Shown here: in pieces, positions 37,001 to 49,424 of the stretch | Numbering within the stretch: position 1 is the first letter of the stretch | Layout of the letters: each line of letters opens with the position of its first letter | DNA from: Osmia lignaria lignaria | Lineage: Eukaryota > Arthropoda > Insecta > Hymenoptera > Megachilidae | Assembly: GCF_051020975.1 (NCBI RefSeq) | Contig: NC_135041.1 | Location: 13,776,256 to 13,840,255, forward strand | Length of the DNA stretch: 64,000 bases | Reading direction: 5' to 3' | The notes under the pieces: generated by a model | What the model was told of the DNA's origin: nothing | The model's database searches: none | Seen by the model: only the letters and a program-made list of their open reading frames with translations | Position numbers and translations under genes: made by a program

Positions 37001-40000
37001 CAAAATTAATTTCTGAACTATATCAAATTTCAATTATTTAAATTTAATTTCAATTTTACCCCTTTTCCTAGCCCAAGAGGTTGTATCGACAAATATCCAG
37101 GAGGTAAATGCGTTGCCACTGGTAATATCTGTACATTCATATCCATATCCACATTTAATCTGTAACAGGTATTTTAATTATGTAATAGATATTTTTTATT
37201 ATTATCATTCAAAACGTCGTACCTTCCTTTGTGTAACAAGGGAGACCAAGCATAACCAACACAACTTTCAACTCCATTTTCTTTTTTCTTATTCATATCA
37301 CAACTTATATGGTAGAAAGAAAAAAGTAAATGATGCTTGGAGTGAAGTTTTGTCGGTAATCGTATTTTAATCTCTTCGTACCACGAAGGAACAGCGTTGT
37401 GATGTAAAACTGCACAGGATGCTCGTAAACATAAAAGTGGAGAACCAGGTCTTCCGTATATACACTGTTATAAAAATATACAGAAAACATTAAGATTTTT
37501 ATCATTTCTGGAACAATTTAATTATGTTATTTAAGCGTACATCATACATACTCTTAAAGGTGCAGCATTTTCACTATCATCATCTCTTAGCTCAACGATA
37601 CATGCGATATTTCTAGCTCTGGTGAATATTTTTTGAGCATCAAAGCAAAGAGTTTGCGGATACACGTAAAGATGATTAATATACGTGGTGTATGGGTGAA
37701 CATCTTTTTCTGAAGTACTTTCAAACTCTGCAATTTCAAGAGTTGGTTCAGATGTTGGTGGTAATGGAAATGGTTTCAATGCTGCTAAGGACGTAGATAA
37801 CGTATCTAGAAAAAAAGAAAAAAAAAGAAAAAGAAAAAAGATATGAAAAACAAATTAAATCAATCGTTTTATTATTTGATATGTAAGTACATGCTATAAT
37901 TATATGCCAGGTACACATACTATCAGGTAATTCTGTAATTGACTCAATTTTTATTTTTAACCAACCAGGTATCACAGTTAATTTACTAAGTTTCTCAGGC
38001 CTGCAATGAAAGGTATTAAAAAGATATTCACATATAACTTAATACATATATTCCTGTTAATACGAACTTTCTGTATTCCGAAAGAAGTTTTAATAATTCA
38101 TCATCTTTTATTTTATTCCCTTCTTGTCTATAAATTGCTGGAAAATCTGATGAAACATCCAGTTCATTACTATATAATCTGAATAATGGTCTAGCAGCCC
38201 AAGCAAAGGGCATTCTATAGTTTCCCAATCTAAAACATTTCAAATTAAGTAAGATTTTATACATACATATGGACATATAGAAAACTATATTTTTCAAGTA
38301 CAATTAAATGTACATTTACCTTTGGCAGCATGCTCTAACTTGTTTATGTACCTTTAAACCTAAACGTGGATCTTTTGTAGCTCTTAAATATGGTTCAGAA
38401 GTTTGACATATGTTCCCTTGCAATATTTTATCTATTCTTACAACCAAGAATATGTCAGGATGAGGATTACTAATACTGAATATAGCCTGTTTTGGGTATT
38501 TAATCCAGTCTAATGGTATACTTTTCAAATCGTTTGGTAATTTTACATCCTCTGTAGATTCTGTCATAATACCTATAGGACTTAATTCTTTTGCCATTCC
38601 TTGAACAACTTCGTGATTAATATCAAAGTGGAAATTTTCAGTAAGTTTTCTCCCATGTCTTGCATCATAAAGACTCAATGTTGTCTGATACGGTTCTACC
38701 TGACACAATGACTCTTTCTCATCTATTGGCGCTTGCAATCTAAATTTAAGACTTTCACACTTAACAAAAATTCTTTGTCCAAATTGCTCTTTATATGGAT
38801 CAATGTTGAGTTCACTAGAATTGCCGGATTGTTGCTTGCTGTGCGGAATATTAGGGTAAATATTAAACAATCGCTTACGATTTTCACGTCTCGCCAATGC
38901 TATACTGGTATCAGTTTCTCTGGAATACTTTATTAACTGTGGATTCATACTTTGTTCCAATCCTTTCAACGTTCCATAAACCTATGGATAGGAATAATAA
39001 TAGAAATTTTTAAGTGAATTATATACATATTGTATAAATAGCTCATTAAATATGTGTAGTCTCCGTGAATGTCTTTTAGTCTTATTTTTAATACCTGCAT
39101 CGGTTGCGGAGAGGGAGGAGGTGTATTACACGCCCTTTCTAACGAAGCAGCACGCTTTTCTTCTTGCTGTTTATAATGCTGTAATACCGAGCTTAACTTT
39201 AATAACCAATCCTGCATATCTGTTTCATTATCCGCTGCTAAAGTATACGATTTATGAGTCCCGCTCATTCTTAATTCAAAACAGTATCTTCCACGTTTTG
39301 GATTTCTGACAACCTCGGTGCAAAAGTCCATTACTATCGTTAATTTAGCTTCTCCCTTTTTTTCATCTTTAAAAAGCTCAAGAATATATGTGCCATCAAC
39401 TTCTTGTCTGAGATGACAAAATCTTCTTTTGAATGATTTCGAACCGATATTTGCAAACATACGGTCACTACTACCAATTTCTGGTCCTTTCATCAAATAA
39501 CCTTCTTTTGTTATCCCATTACTCTTTGTTAGTTCCTAATAAAATTAAACATCCCCTCTGTATTCATTTAGTTTGCTAATATTTTAATAATATTAGAGGA
39601 TTAATACAAATAAGTTGTATAGTAACAAATTTTAATTGCAATTTTAACAAATGCAATCTGATAAACAATGCTGCAATAAAATGTTACCATAAAATTTACA
39701 TTGAAACCTCATCAACTATTTACCTCGTCAACTTGGTCTACTTCTGTATCTATTTCATATACTTCCTCTTTTAGATCATCTGCTTTTGCTATTCTAAAAA
39801 TGAAAAAATACTCCAAGATTAAAATACCCTTGTTATTATAGAAATAAACACATACTTGGGCAATTCAAGATAACTTCCACTATAGGCTGAATATTTATAA
39901 TGTATAAGGTTCCAATTAGATGTGTAGCTTTGTAAACATTCTTTTGTAAGTAGGTTTTCTTCTCCTTCCTCATTGTCTGAAGTTTGTGATACTGTTGGTA

Positions 40001-41009
40001 CAAGGGTACGATATCTTCTAGGTAATACCACTTGCTAATTATAAAAAGACATATTAAAATATTATTTTTTAAAACAGCTACATAAATAATTAAGATTAAA
40101 TTCATTATAATCTCATATAAATAACAATAATATATTAAACATTATATTTATGTATATTTTTTTTAAATAAATTGAAAAATTTTATGAATTCCAATTCTCT
40201 TAGCTTCCTATACATATATGAACTCAGTTATTTATCTATTCATACAGGATGTAAGGTTTGCTAAATAGATAAGAAGTATTAAATTTAAACTCACTGAAAC
40301 ATCATCCTGAGGATAAAGAAGAAGCTCTCTCTGTGGATCATTTTGTAATAAAGTTTTGTTTTTTAATACAAAACTTTCAAAATCTATTGGCTCTACTAAA
40401 TGTGGCTTATTCTGAAAAAAATAAATAAATAAATAAAAAAAAAAATGTATATTAATTTACATTATTAACAAACCTGAGAATACATAAGATGTATGCTTAA
40501 TTAAAACTTAAATGTCAATTCTTATAATTGTATTATTAAAACGAATACAATTTATTCTTAGTTTAAAGAAATAATTAACGAATAATATCTATACATACAA
40601 AAGTGTTTTTTAAGATACCATAAATGGATATGTTTCAATAAGAATAACGTTATCCTTGTAAATAGAATTTCACGTTTAAGCTTGTTATAAGATAAACTAA
40701 AATAAAACTAATAGTTTAGTACGTTGAAAAATTTAGTTATCAGTAATTATCATGAATAATGAATTAATGATATTAAAACTACTCTGATAAATAATTCCAA
40801 GGAAATCATATTTACACTGTTATTAACTGTAAAAAAGCTGTCGTATAAGAAATTGAAATATAATAAAGCGACAGAAATGTATCGAGAACGAAGGATGTCG
40901 GTAGGCCTACCTGTACAGTGCTCTCGCGTACTACCTGAGAGACAGTTTCTCGTAATTGAGCGGCCATACCCGGCTTACCTAGGCCACGAGTAAACTTTCT
41001 TTCACTCAT
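31090..41009 (-). CDS. Zir: dedicator of cytokinesis, zizimin class (DOCK9/10/11-like)
   Basis: Rho-family GEF (Cdc42/Rac) of the DOCK-D group. There are 28 exons in phase: 41009-40911, 40411-40295, 40034-39856, 39793-39724, 39535-39095, 38981-38320, 38229-38068, 38000-37921, 37805-37552, 37464-37223, 37159-37060, 36989-36618, 36550-36353, 36271-36125, 36052-35866, 35792-35763, 35135-34957, 34885-34677, 34581-34174, 34095-33795, 33692-33533, 33442-33282, 33200-32871, 32798-32657, 32453-32191, 32114-31757, 31685-31394, 31324-31090; 2125 residues. The PH domain lies at ~163-280 (ITKEGYLMKG, SFKRRFCHLRQEVDGTY), the mark of this class. DHR-1 lies at ~640-815 (YINHLYVYPQTL, RCIYGRPGSP with exon-spanning Cys). 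The catalytic DHR-2 lies at ~1690-2100 (SEISERLHHLYSEKFG, YIQVTHV, SFPYIKKRI, NAGPLAYASAFLD). The ATG at 41009 matches the family start MSxxKFTR. Exon 16 is a 30-base microexon. Confidence 0.95.
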
Positions 41010-41186
41010 CTTTCCCGATGATACGTTGATCTTATCATCGTATGCCAATAAAAATAATCACAATCATTACGCATAGTTATTGTACTCGACACTCAACACA
41101 ACTAACCACTCTTTTATATTGCCGCGGCCATATTTTCGCGGCTTCTACGATCACGTCGTAGCCGTAGCGTATCAGTATGTATACCG

Positions 41187-41382
41187 TATACCGCAGTTCA
41201 CCAGAGTCCATAACTGCGACGCGCAGGTTGGAAGATGGTGGGGGAACGCAGCGAGCTCTCTGCTAATCGCTTTCCACTTCGTTTGGGAGTATCGCCAATC
41301 AGGGCGAAGATGCGTACTGGAGATGCGCAAAGAACGAAAACTGGTCTTTTCGCAGTTATGGACTCTGGTGAACTGCGGTATA
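41187..41382 (+). mobile_element. MITE-like element, copy D (first subfamily, complete)
   Basis: A complete 196-base copy. The outer arms TATACCGCAGTTCACCA and TGGTGAACTGCGGTATA are perfect inverted repeats, with core ends GAGTCCATAACTGCG and CGCAGTTATGGACTC inside them. One interior CCAAT box is intact (GCCAATCAGG); the first reads GCTAATCGC. It lies in the DOCK/PPM1L divergent promoter, 178 bases from the DOCK start codon. Confidence 0.92.
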
Positions 41383-42070
41383 TGTAGGTATATGATAACT
41401 CTCCTCCTCCTCCCTATGCAGTTTGCAATAGTTGCTGCGATTATTGTATATCCGGTGTATGTGGTATATGCAACGTATCATTCAATTGTATTGTAAATCC
41501 GTTTTATTATAAACACATGCAACATAATTGAAACTCGGTAATTATTTTTCGAGAAATGTTGAATATAAATGTTACTTCAAAATTGGTGCATCTTTTAGAG
41601 AAATTTCAATTATGTGTATATTTTATTAAATTATATTATGTTATGTGATGTATTGTCAAGTATCAGGTAGAACTAAAAATGTATATACAATTTAACAAAT
41701 GAAGAAATTTACCGATAACATTTCAGTGTTATATAGGTATAAATAGAACTGCATTATAGTACAATAGAACTGTTAATAGTAAATGATGTAATTACAGTCT
41801 CAACAATGCTGTATGTATGCCTCTATATAAAATTACGACGTGCGTTTAACATATAACTGCAGTAACGTTTATGATTCAATATTCTCTACTGTAGAAGCGC
41901 TATAAAAGTTAATTTCTTATTTACTTGATTTTTTAAATATTACTAATGTAATTTCTACACATATTTAGGGTTTAATCACATCGGTAATTTGATAAATCAT
42001 TGTCGGTTATTTGCAGTGATTTGGATTTGTAAGAAGCTGATTTTATTCAAAGTGTTTTTGGTATCATATT

Positions 42071-44758
42071 ATGGATGACGAGCTTGAAGATAGGATTTTG
42101 TATCAGGTGATTTATATGTATATTTTTTAAATACAAATTTATTATGGGTTACAGATATTATATACACATTTTGTCTGTAATTTTTGTATCACGTATATTT
42201 GTGGTAAAAAATAGTCTATATATAAAATAGTCTTGGCTAAAGTTAATTTTTAATGTGCATTTTTCTGATTGTTTAACAGACATACGTGTCACACATGAAG
42301 CTGGTGTCAAAATTTGCAGTGGGTATTCCCACTGGATTAAATGCTGGGATAAATACCCCTTTGGGTTATTTTTGGAGAATCATAAGAGCCTATGCCCTGA
42401 AGCCAGAAGTGTTAATTTGCGGTGTGGTTTTGGCAGTGGTTCTATTTTATATACAAGCTGTTGATCTATGGAGTCGCTCTTTATTAGGAAAAATTCAATA
42501 TACGCTTGGTCGTACCACATCAAAGGTATCTACCATAAGAAATAAATTATAGAATAGTCTTTTATTGAAAGAAAAGATAATTTTCATAACAGATCATTTA
42601 ATAGGTATCAAAACTACAGTTCTTGGTTAATGACTCTGTAAATAATGGAGTAAAACTTAGCTGGGAGCTAAAACAGGGTTATATTGCTGCATATGCTGTT
42701 CAAGGTCATAGAGCACGTATGGAAGATCGTTTTGTTGTAAATGAAGATATGAATAACACGGGTGTATCATTATTTGCTGTATTCGATGGGCATGGTGGAG
42801 AAGTAAGTTTAATCACATCCTATAATTTGTTCTAGCATAATAGAACATTAATTAATTATCCATTAACGTTTTCATTTTTCATTTAACATTATAGTTTTAA
42901 AATTGTTAAACTTATGATGTTACATGGTCTTCCAAAATTGCAGATTTGAAACACACAGAGAAGGTAAAATACATGTTTTTTTTTTTTATTATAATGGTAC
43001 AGTTGTAAAATAAAATTATAATATAAAAGCATAGAATACAAAAAATAGTGTTTATTAAGCCTGTAATGCATTTATTGAATAATTATGTTATTTTGAAAGT
43101 TAATGTATCATTTACTTTGAATGTATTGTACATCAATATAGATTTATGCAAAATGTCGTGTCATTATGTTCCTGCAGTTATTCATATGGTTATCATGTTA
43201 ATAGTATTATTAACATTGTTCATAACATTTTTTCTATAACAGAGTAAGTGCATGTAATCATTTAGTTGGATATTAAAAAATGATAATTCATCATAATCAC
43301 TATTTAATACAACAACAAAGAATATTAATAATAGTATATCAATGACATGCTACTATTTTGAATGTATTTATTATAATATAGAAATATAAAATAATATTTT
43401 GTTTTGTACTTTTTTTTGTTTCTTCATAGTTTGCAGCAAATTATGCACGTGACAAGCTTATTCCAAACATTAATCGTAAAGTAATCGAATTAAAAGACCT
43501 AATAGCTGGTAAAGCACCGCGTGTACCGGAAGACACGGATAAGATTGAAGAACCAGAACAGAAAGAAGAAAAAAACGATACAGGAATTCCGGAACGCAAA
43601 AAATCTTTTCGGAAAACTGTAAGCACTTCGTTGACAGATGATTGCATGAAGAAAAATGTTGGGGTAACTGATCCAGAATTACTTGACAAATTAGATAGTT
43701 TGTCAAGACCAATTACGAGAGAGGTATAATAAATATACATATATGTATACATATGTATAATTCCTTATTATACATATATTATATATAAACATATTTCTTA
43801 TTTAAACTTTAAGGTAAGACCATGTAGGACAACAGAAAAACCAACAAAAGTAGATATTACAAATTATCTTGATGGAAATAAAATAAATTACGGTAGATTA
43901 CTAACAGACGAAGTGTTGGCAGTTGATAGATTATTAGTTGAAGCTGCTAAGAAAAATATGGATGTAGCTGGTAATAATTATTATTTTTAATAAATGCGTT
44001 TTACTTACTTACTAACTTGTAATTTGAAATAATTTCATCAAACTTGTCATATTGTAGGTACAACTGCGTTAATCGCTTTATTAGAAGACAATAAATTAAT
44101 TGTAGCAAATGTTGGAGATTCGAGAGGTGTTATGTGCGATGGAAAAGGCAATGCAATACCTTTGTCTTTTGATCATAAACCTCAGCAGGTATATTTTTTT
44201 TTGTGTGTGTGTAAAATAGAGAGTAATTTATTTTGTGCATTATTAAAGTGTATCTATCATTGTAAAAATCACTGTCAGGAAAGAGAAAGGAAACGAATAA
44301 ATAAGGCTGGTGGTTTGGTAACATTTAATGGTGTATGGAGGGTTGCTGGTATATTAGCCACTTCTCGAGCTTTAGGAGATTACCCATTAAAAGACAAGAA
44401 ATTCGTAATTGCTGATCCAGATATTTTAACTTTTGATCTTAGCGATCATAATCCGATGTTTATTGTTCTGGCATCAGATGGTTTATGGGATACTTTTACA
44501 AACGAAGAAGCAGTAGCATTCATTAAAGAACGTATAAACGAACCACACTTTGGAGCAAAAAGTATTACTTTGCAAAGTTACTACAGGTAAAATAGTACAT
44601 TATAATATTTTTAACTGTTTTTGTATATTATATATTTTATTTATTTATTTATTTATATTTTTAATATACACAGGGGTTCTGCTGACAATATTACTGTAGT
44701 TGTAATTAATTTAAAAGATCGTAAATACAGTATATCAGAGACCAAAAAGAATCAATAA
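42071..44758 (+). CDS. PPM1L: PPM1L-type membrane protein phosphatase 2C
   Basis: Mn/Mg-dependent Ser/Thr phosphatase; the vertebrate relative is anchored in the ER and acts on ceramide transport and stress-kinase signalling. Eight exons fit in phase: 42071-42106, 42280-42525, 42605-42802, 43430-43723, 43814-43970, 44058-44188, 44279-44586, 44674-44758; 484 residues. A membrane helix lies at ~55-73 (VLICGVVLAVVLFYIQA). All PP2C metal-binding motifs are present: RMEDR, FAVFDGHGG (Asp155), VANVGDSRG (Asp331), SRALGDYPLK, LASDGLWD (Asp421, Asp425) and SADNIT. Exons 4-5 add roughly 90 charged residues between FAANYARDKL and the next conserved block compared with vertebrate PPM1L (360 residues). 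Intron 6 (44189-44278, 90 bases) is stop-free and keeps frame. An AATAAA signal is at 45218. Confidence 0.93.
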
Positions 44759-46603
44759 TGTTTTAAGTGTACAGCGAATTTCTACAGTCTTTTCCAAAGG
44801 TATTCTAGTCATTGATTGTACATTAACGGCTAAAGTATAAACCTGGAAAGATATAAATGTGCTCTTGTTGAATGTACAAATAGATGTTTCAATCATTCAA
44901 CTATTTTCTGTTAGAAAAAAGTATATTGTTATCTTATATACCGTCCTGATCTTATTTATCGTCATGATTTGTTCCTATACATTGCACTCAATATTTTATA
45001 AAATCACATCTTGAATAATCTTTATAATTTGTGACTTTTCTATACATAAAGATCAAAAAGAATTACAGTTTCAACACGCTTGTTAAAATGAATTCTCTGT
45101 TTGAATAGCAGAGTATGAATACATAATTTATGTTTACTCGTGTGTGTACATTATACATATATTGTTATAACAATGACTTAAATATATGTAATGTATATAA
45201 AATTACGTGCATACTAGAATAAAACTTTTAATCAACGCCTATTGTATTTGGAATTTTTAAATATACATTATCCATTATTAATCAATCAAATGTATAAAGG
45301 CACGTGACCTCTCCGATTTGGCCGGTCGGTATCACAGCAGATTTTTCTGCACAGAAATGGTAATACTCATAGATACACGGCTGGCCGATGAAAACAAGAG
45401 GGCGCTTTTTGCTAATTCTGTATTTTCTATTCTGAATGTAAAAGAAATAGTCAGCTGTTGCATTGTACTTGAAAAAATTTAAACGCTGTATATTTTTTAA
45501 GAAACATTATAAAAATGTAGATATATTTATATTACATTGCAGTAAATCTTATCACAACTTGAATGTAAATTCAACTTATATTTAATACCGTATCACTCAA
45601 AAGCTTTTCTTCATTATCTTATGAAATGTTTAAATTTCGTTAAATCGTAAACCATAAAATATAGTTAAATATTTCATAATATAATTTTAGCTATTAATTC
45701 TCTGCAACTTTTACAAGTATTATTTTGTGAATATTTATATTATTAATTTAATTAGTTGTATAATTTTAGATCATTATTAATGTAATCAGTACACGGCATA
45801 AACTAATATCAAAACTATACTTTTTTAATGATAACGTTCGCTTTAATTGTAAGCATTAATATTTAAAACGTGCAAATATTGTAATGTCACAAATAACCGT
45901 CGCGTTTTAAATTATATAGCATATGAAAGTTAATTTAAATTTTTACACTCTTGAATTTGATCCTATTATCTTAACACAGTAGAAATTATATGTATCGGTG
46001 CATATTAAAATTTTCGTACATATTATTCATTACACAAGGCAAAGGCATTTTAAGGACGCGAGTAATCTTGATTTTCAACTTATTTTGCCATCAGTAAATA
46101 ATAAACGACAATATAAATATCTAACTACCTGTAAATGCATAAATATTACGTTTATATTAATTTAGTTAATATACAAAAATAAAGATATACTGCATTATAT
46201 GTATGTATACAAATACATATAAAAGCTAATATTTCCTTATAGCTTGAACTTTAAAGTTTTTGACTATTTTTATGGTCATTCAGATTAAAAGTATATGGAT
46301 ACTGAATTAACAACATATATGTATAACGCATAGATCACTCATGTCCAAAAAATTTAAATATAAGTAATATATACAATATTTGAATTATTTGGTATAAATT
46401 ATTTTATTATTCAACTGCTAGTACTGAAATAGTACTAGTTTAAGTCAAATTTGTATATACACATGTATATTTTATAAATGTATAATATAAAATATATATG
46501 TATATATTGAATGAATAATTGTATTTTATGTACGAATGGACCATTCTCGATATTATGTACATATTATTTATATCGCAGACTGTTGTTAATTAATGATTAA
46601 ATG
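44759..46603. other. convergent intergenic stretch (3' UTRs)
   Basis: AT-rich sequence between the stop codons of PPM1L and ATG4, with no coding exon seen. AATAAA at 45218-45223 is a likely PPM1L poly(A) signal. A patch of higher GC at 45300-45410 contains AAACAAGAGGGCGC (45392-45405), resembling a CTCF core. The rest probably includes the 3' UTR of ATG4. Confidence 0.55.
45218..45223 (+). terminator. AATAAA poly(A) signal of PPM1L
   Basis: AATAAA about 460 bases beyond the PPM1L stop, the first canonical hexamer I noted in that orientation. Confidence 0.45.
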
Positions 46604-48520
46604 TCAACCTAATAATTCAAAATCTTCATCAGATGTATCATACTGTGGATCAATGTGTTCGAAATCTACAACTATAAAAAATATTATTAAAACAAAGAGA
46701 CAATAACTCTGATGTATTAAATTTAATAATAAACAGTTATAAAATAAATGATAAGTGGAGAAATAATTTATATAGTAAGAGAAAAGTTATAGAAAAAATG
46801 TTATATAAATTATATTAATGTACAGGAACTTACAACTTGGAGCTGCTATTGCTTCTGATGCAGCAACATCTTCGGCTGGTGACCAATGTGCCAGTCTTTC
46901 TGCACATAATTCAAGCAAAGGTTGCTTTTCAGGAGTTATCAATTCTTCTTGAATAATTTTACATAAAGTTTTAAAGTCTTTTTCAGTTGCACAGAAGAAA
47001 CACTGAAATGAAGTAAGTTATTTACACCATGAAAATGTATTTCACATTAGTAATATAAATTTTGAATCTATGAGTTTAATTTTTTACTAACAAGTGCTAC
47101 AGAGGGATCCATTCCTGTAATAGGAATACGACTAGCAAATTTACAATGATAAGTAGCATCCATTTCGATCTCATCTTCTTCCACTTTTTTATCAACACTA
47201 CCTGATCTTTGCGTTGTATGAGGATCCAAGTAGATTACTTCATTTCCTATAAGTAAATGAATTATAAATACGTTTTAATCTATTTGAAATTATTTATAAT
47301 CAAATTAAAAGATGCCGAAGACTCGATGAATTAAACATACCAACACATCCTATGAAATATAGCGCGAGATTGGGTTTTCCTCCTATCACTCCTAGAGATT
47401 GTGGGATTTTGAACGAATTCTGAAAAATTACAGGTACGAAAAGATTATCCTTAACTTCATTCATACTTGAATCCATGTTTAGCCATTCATGCAAGAACAT
47501 TTATTTCTTTATTACTTTAAGCCCATTAATGTAGATAGGATTAATTTCGCTTAATCCAAGACGAAGAGGTATTAAAAGTAATAAAGGCTTCCATTGACTA
47601 GGTGCTTTTAATGGTATATTACCATCTGCTTCTGCTGTTGTACCTCCTTCTACTCTACATTGCCTTACTATAAATATTCAATTAAACAGTGTGTTTTAAT
47701 TCAGATAACTATATTATAAAGATAAATATAATAAAATAAAATAAAATATAGGAACAATAATACCTACAAATATCATTAACTATTAATGTATTGTCCAGAG
47801 CAACGTGTATTGTGATTGAACTCCATTCATCGTATATAACTAATTTTCTGCAAATTATGATTTAATGATACATTAAGTTTTACAGTTGAAAGCAATTGAA
47901 ATATATAAAAAAAAAATATGTACTTTAATACTTGTGCTATCGTATTAGGACCAAACCATTGTCCAACTTCTTTTCCTTCAGAAGCTCCCATTGATGCAAT
48001 TTGATGAATAGAAAAAGGGGCAGTTCTTCTGTCTTCAAAACGTTCCAAAATTTTCAGGTACGTACTATTTCTAGTTTCTGGTGTCCATTGCCAATCTCTA
48101 CCTATTTTTATACATGTGTGTTATTAAATTAGAACTGTAATACTTATGATGACTGCAAAATTAAACAGAACACAAATGTACCTAAATGTAATATAATTAA
48201 AGCGTGTCCAAGGACCATCTGTCCGCATCTTAACATACAGCCCCAACCTTTATCAGATGTAAATGTGGACGTGTAACCACCGATTGGTACAAAACCCTTA
48301 CGATAAGTAAACCACAATTTGGACCTTATATCCCTACGAATTGCGTCGAGTTCTGAAATTCAAGATCTTACACACCCAATTTATTAAACATCTTTTCATT
48401 GTAATTCTTCAGTAAACCTTTTATGGCACTGTATTTTTTTCCAAGAATCCAAACCGGTTCATCTGTTTGCGGTATATCCTCTGGTTCGTCTGAAATATTC
48501 TGTGTGAAAAGGCTATCCAT
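46604..48520 (-). CDS. ATG4: cysteine protease ATG4
   Basis: Processes the C-terminus of Atg8/LC3 proteins and removes them from phosphatidylethanolamine during autophagy. Nine exons fit in phase: 48520-48418, 48352-48182, 48101-47924, 47847-47764, 47663-47516, 47419-47341, 47246-47092, 47002-46834, 46671-46604; 384 residues (vertebrate ATG4B 393). The catalytic Cys is at ~73 in SDKGWGCMLRCGQM. The Asp/His pair is at ~262/264 in YLDPHTTQ. Other family blocks are PVWILGKKY, SKLWFTYRKGF, GGYTSTFTSD, GQWFGPNTIAQVLK, QSLGVIGGKPN and YFIG. The C-terminus ends DEDFELLG, an acidic-preceded aromatic-x-x-Leu signal like the LC3-interacting region of vertebrate ATG4B. It is closest to the ATG4A/B class and is divergent to the SLC17-type gene. 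Confidence 0.95.
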
Positions 48521-49152
48521 TTTCATAGATTTTCTAAATACTATCTATATATGTTGTTTCAAGTCCTTCAGTATATCATAAAGATGAATTGTTTTGTTGT
48601 GCTATAAATATGAAAAAAAGAAAGTACAGTCCTTTCGATATATATATTTACGTAATATATAAAAAGAAACGGTGGTTGGAATAAGGTTAAGCTTTTATAC
48701 ATAAATGTACATGTATAAAAAAAGAAGGAAGAAAACAAAGAAATGAATAATGATACTTGACGTATACAATACCAAAATACCGACCACCTTTGACTTGGAA
48801 GAACAGCATTGGTCATTGCTCGTAGAGCAAAGATTTCATTATTTTTATAAACGACGAATACAGTGTTGTTATTTCACTCTACAAGAATATTAACAATATC
48901 ATGATAATAGCAACACAGCTGATTAATATGAATCTTGAAGATAGCGCGATGATCGAGGAAAGCGTGAATTTTTATGAATCGCAATACTTGAGTAGCACAT
49001 ACATAAATAATACATACAAAATGTATGTTATTTCGGCTAAAAACAATTAATATAAAAAAAAAGATGACCCGTTAAATGTCTTCTTATGTCAAATTCAGCA
49101 CATATTGATACCCTATATTTTACATTTTTTAGTAGGGTATTACCTATTTTTT

Positions 49153-49166
49153 ACGCTAGATGGCAT
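49153..49166 (+). promoter_or_regulatory. CTCF-like motif in ATG4/SLC17 interval
   Basis: ACGCTAGATGGCAT matches the CTCF core consensus at 11 of 14 positions by eye, including all of YAGRKGGC. It lies 63 bases left of MITE copy E and about 630 bases upstream of the ATG4 start codon. Confidence 0.4.
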
Positions 49167-49228
49167 ACAGCTTCACATCAAGTAAACTTGGGTGAATGCG
49201 TTATGCATATGACCACGTGCATTGTATG

Positions 49229-49424
49229 TATACCGCAGTTCACCAGAGTCCATAACTGCGAAAAGACCAGTTTTCGTTCTTCGCGCTTCTCCAGTGCGCA
49301 TCTTCGCCCTGATTGGCGATACTCCCAAACGAAGTGGAACGCGATTGGCGGAGAGCTCGCTGCGTTCCCCCACCATCTTCCAACCTGCGCGTCGCAGTTA
49401 TGGACTCCGGTGAACTGCGGTATA
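49229..49424 (-). mobile_element. MITE-like element, copy E (first subfamily, complete, inverted)
   Basis: A complete 196-base copy in the opposite orientation to A-D. The outer arms TATACCGCAGTTCACCA and TCCGGTGAACTGCGGTATA are inverted repeats, and the match extends a few bases further outside (TATGTATACC on both ends). The interior read on the minus strand has GATGGTGGGGGAACGCAGCG, GCCAATCGCG and GCCAATCAGG. It lies in the ATG4/SLC17 divergent interval, 709 bases from the ATG4 start codon. Confidence 0.92.

Noticed and set aside
41010..41048. Upstream extension of the DOCK N-terminus
   Set aside because: The apparent start is TTG, not ATG; the ATG at 41009 aligns with the family N-terminus.
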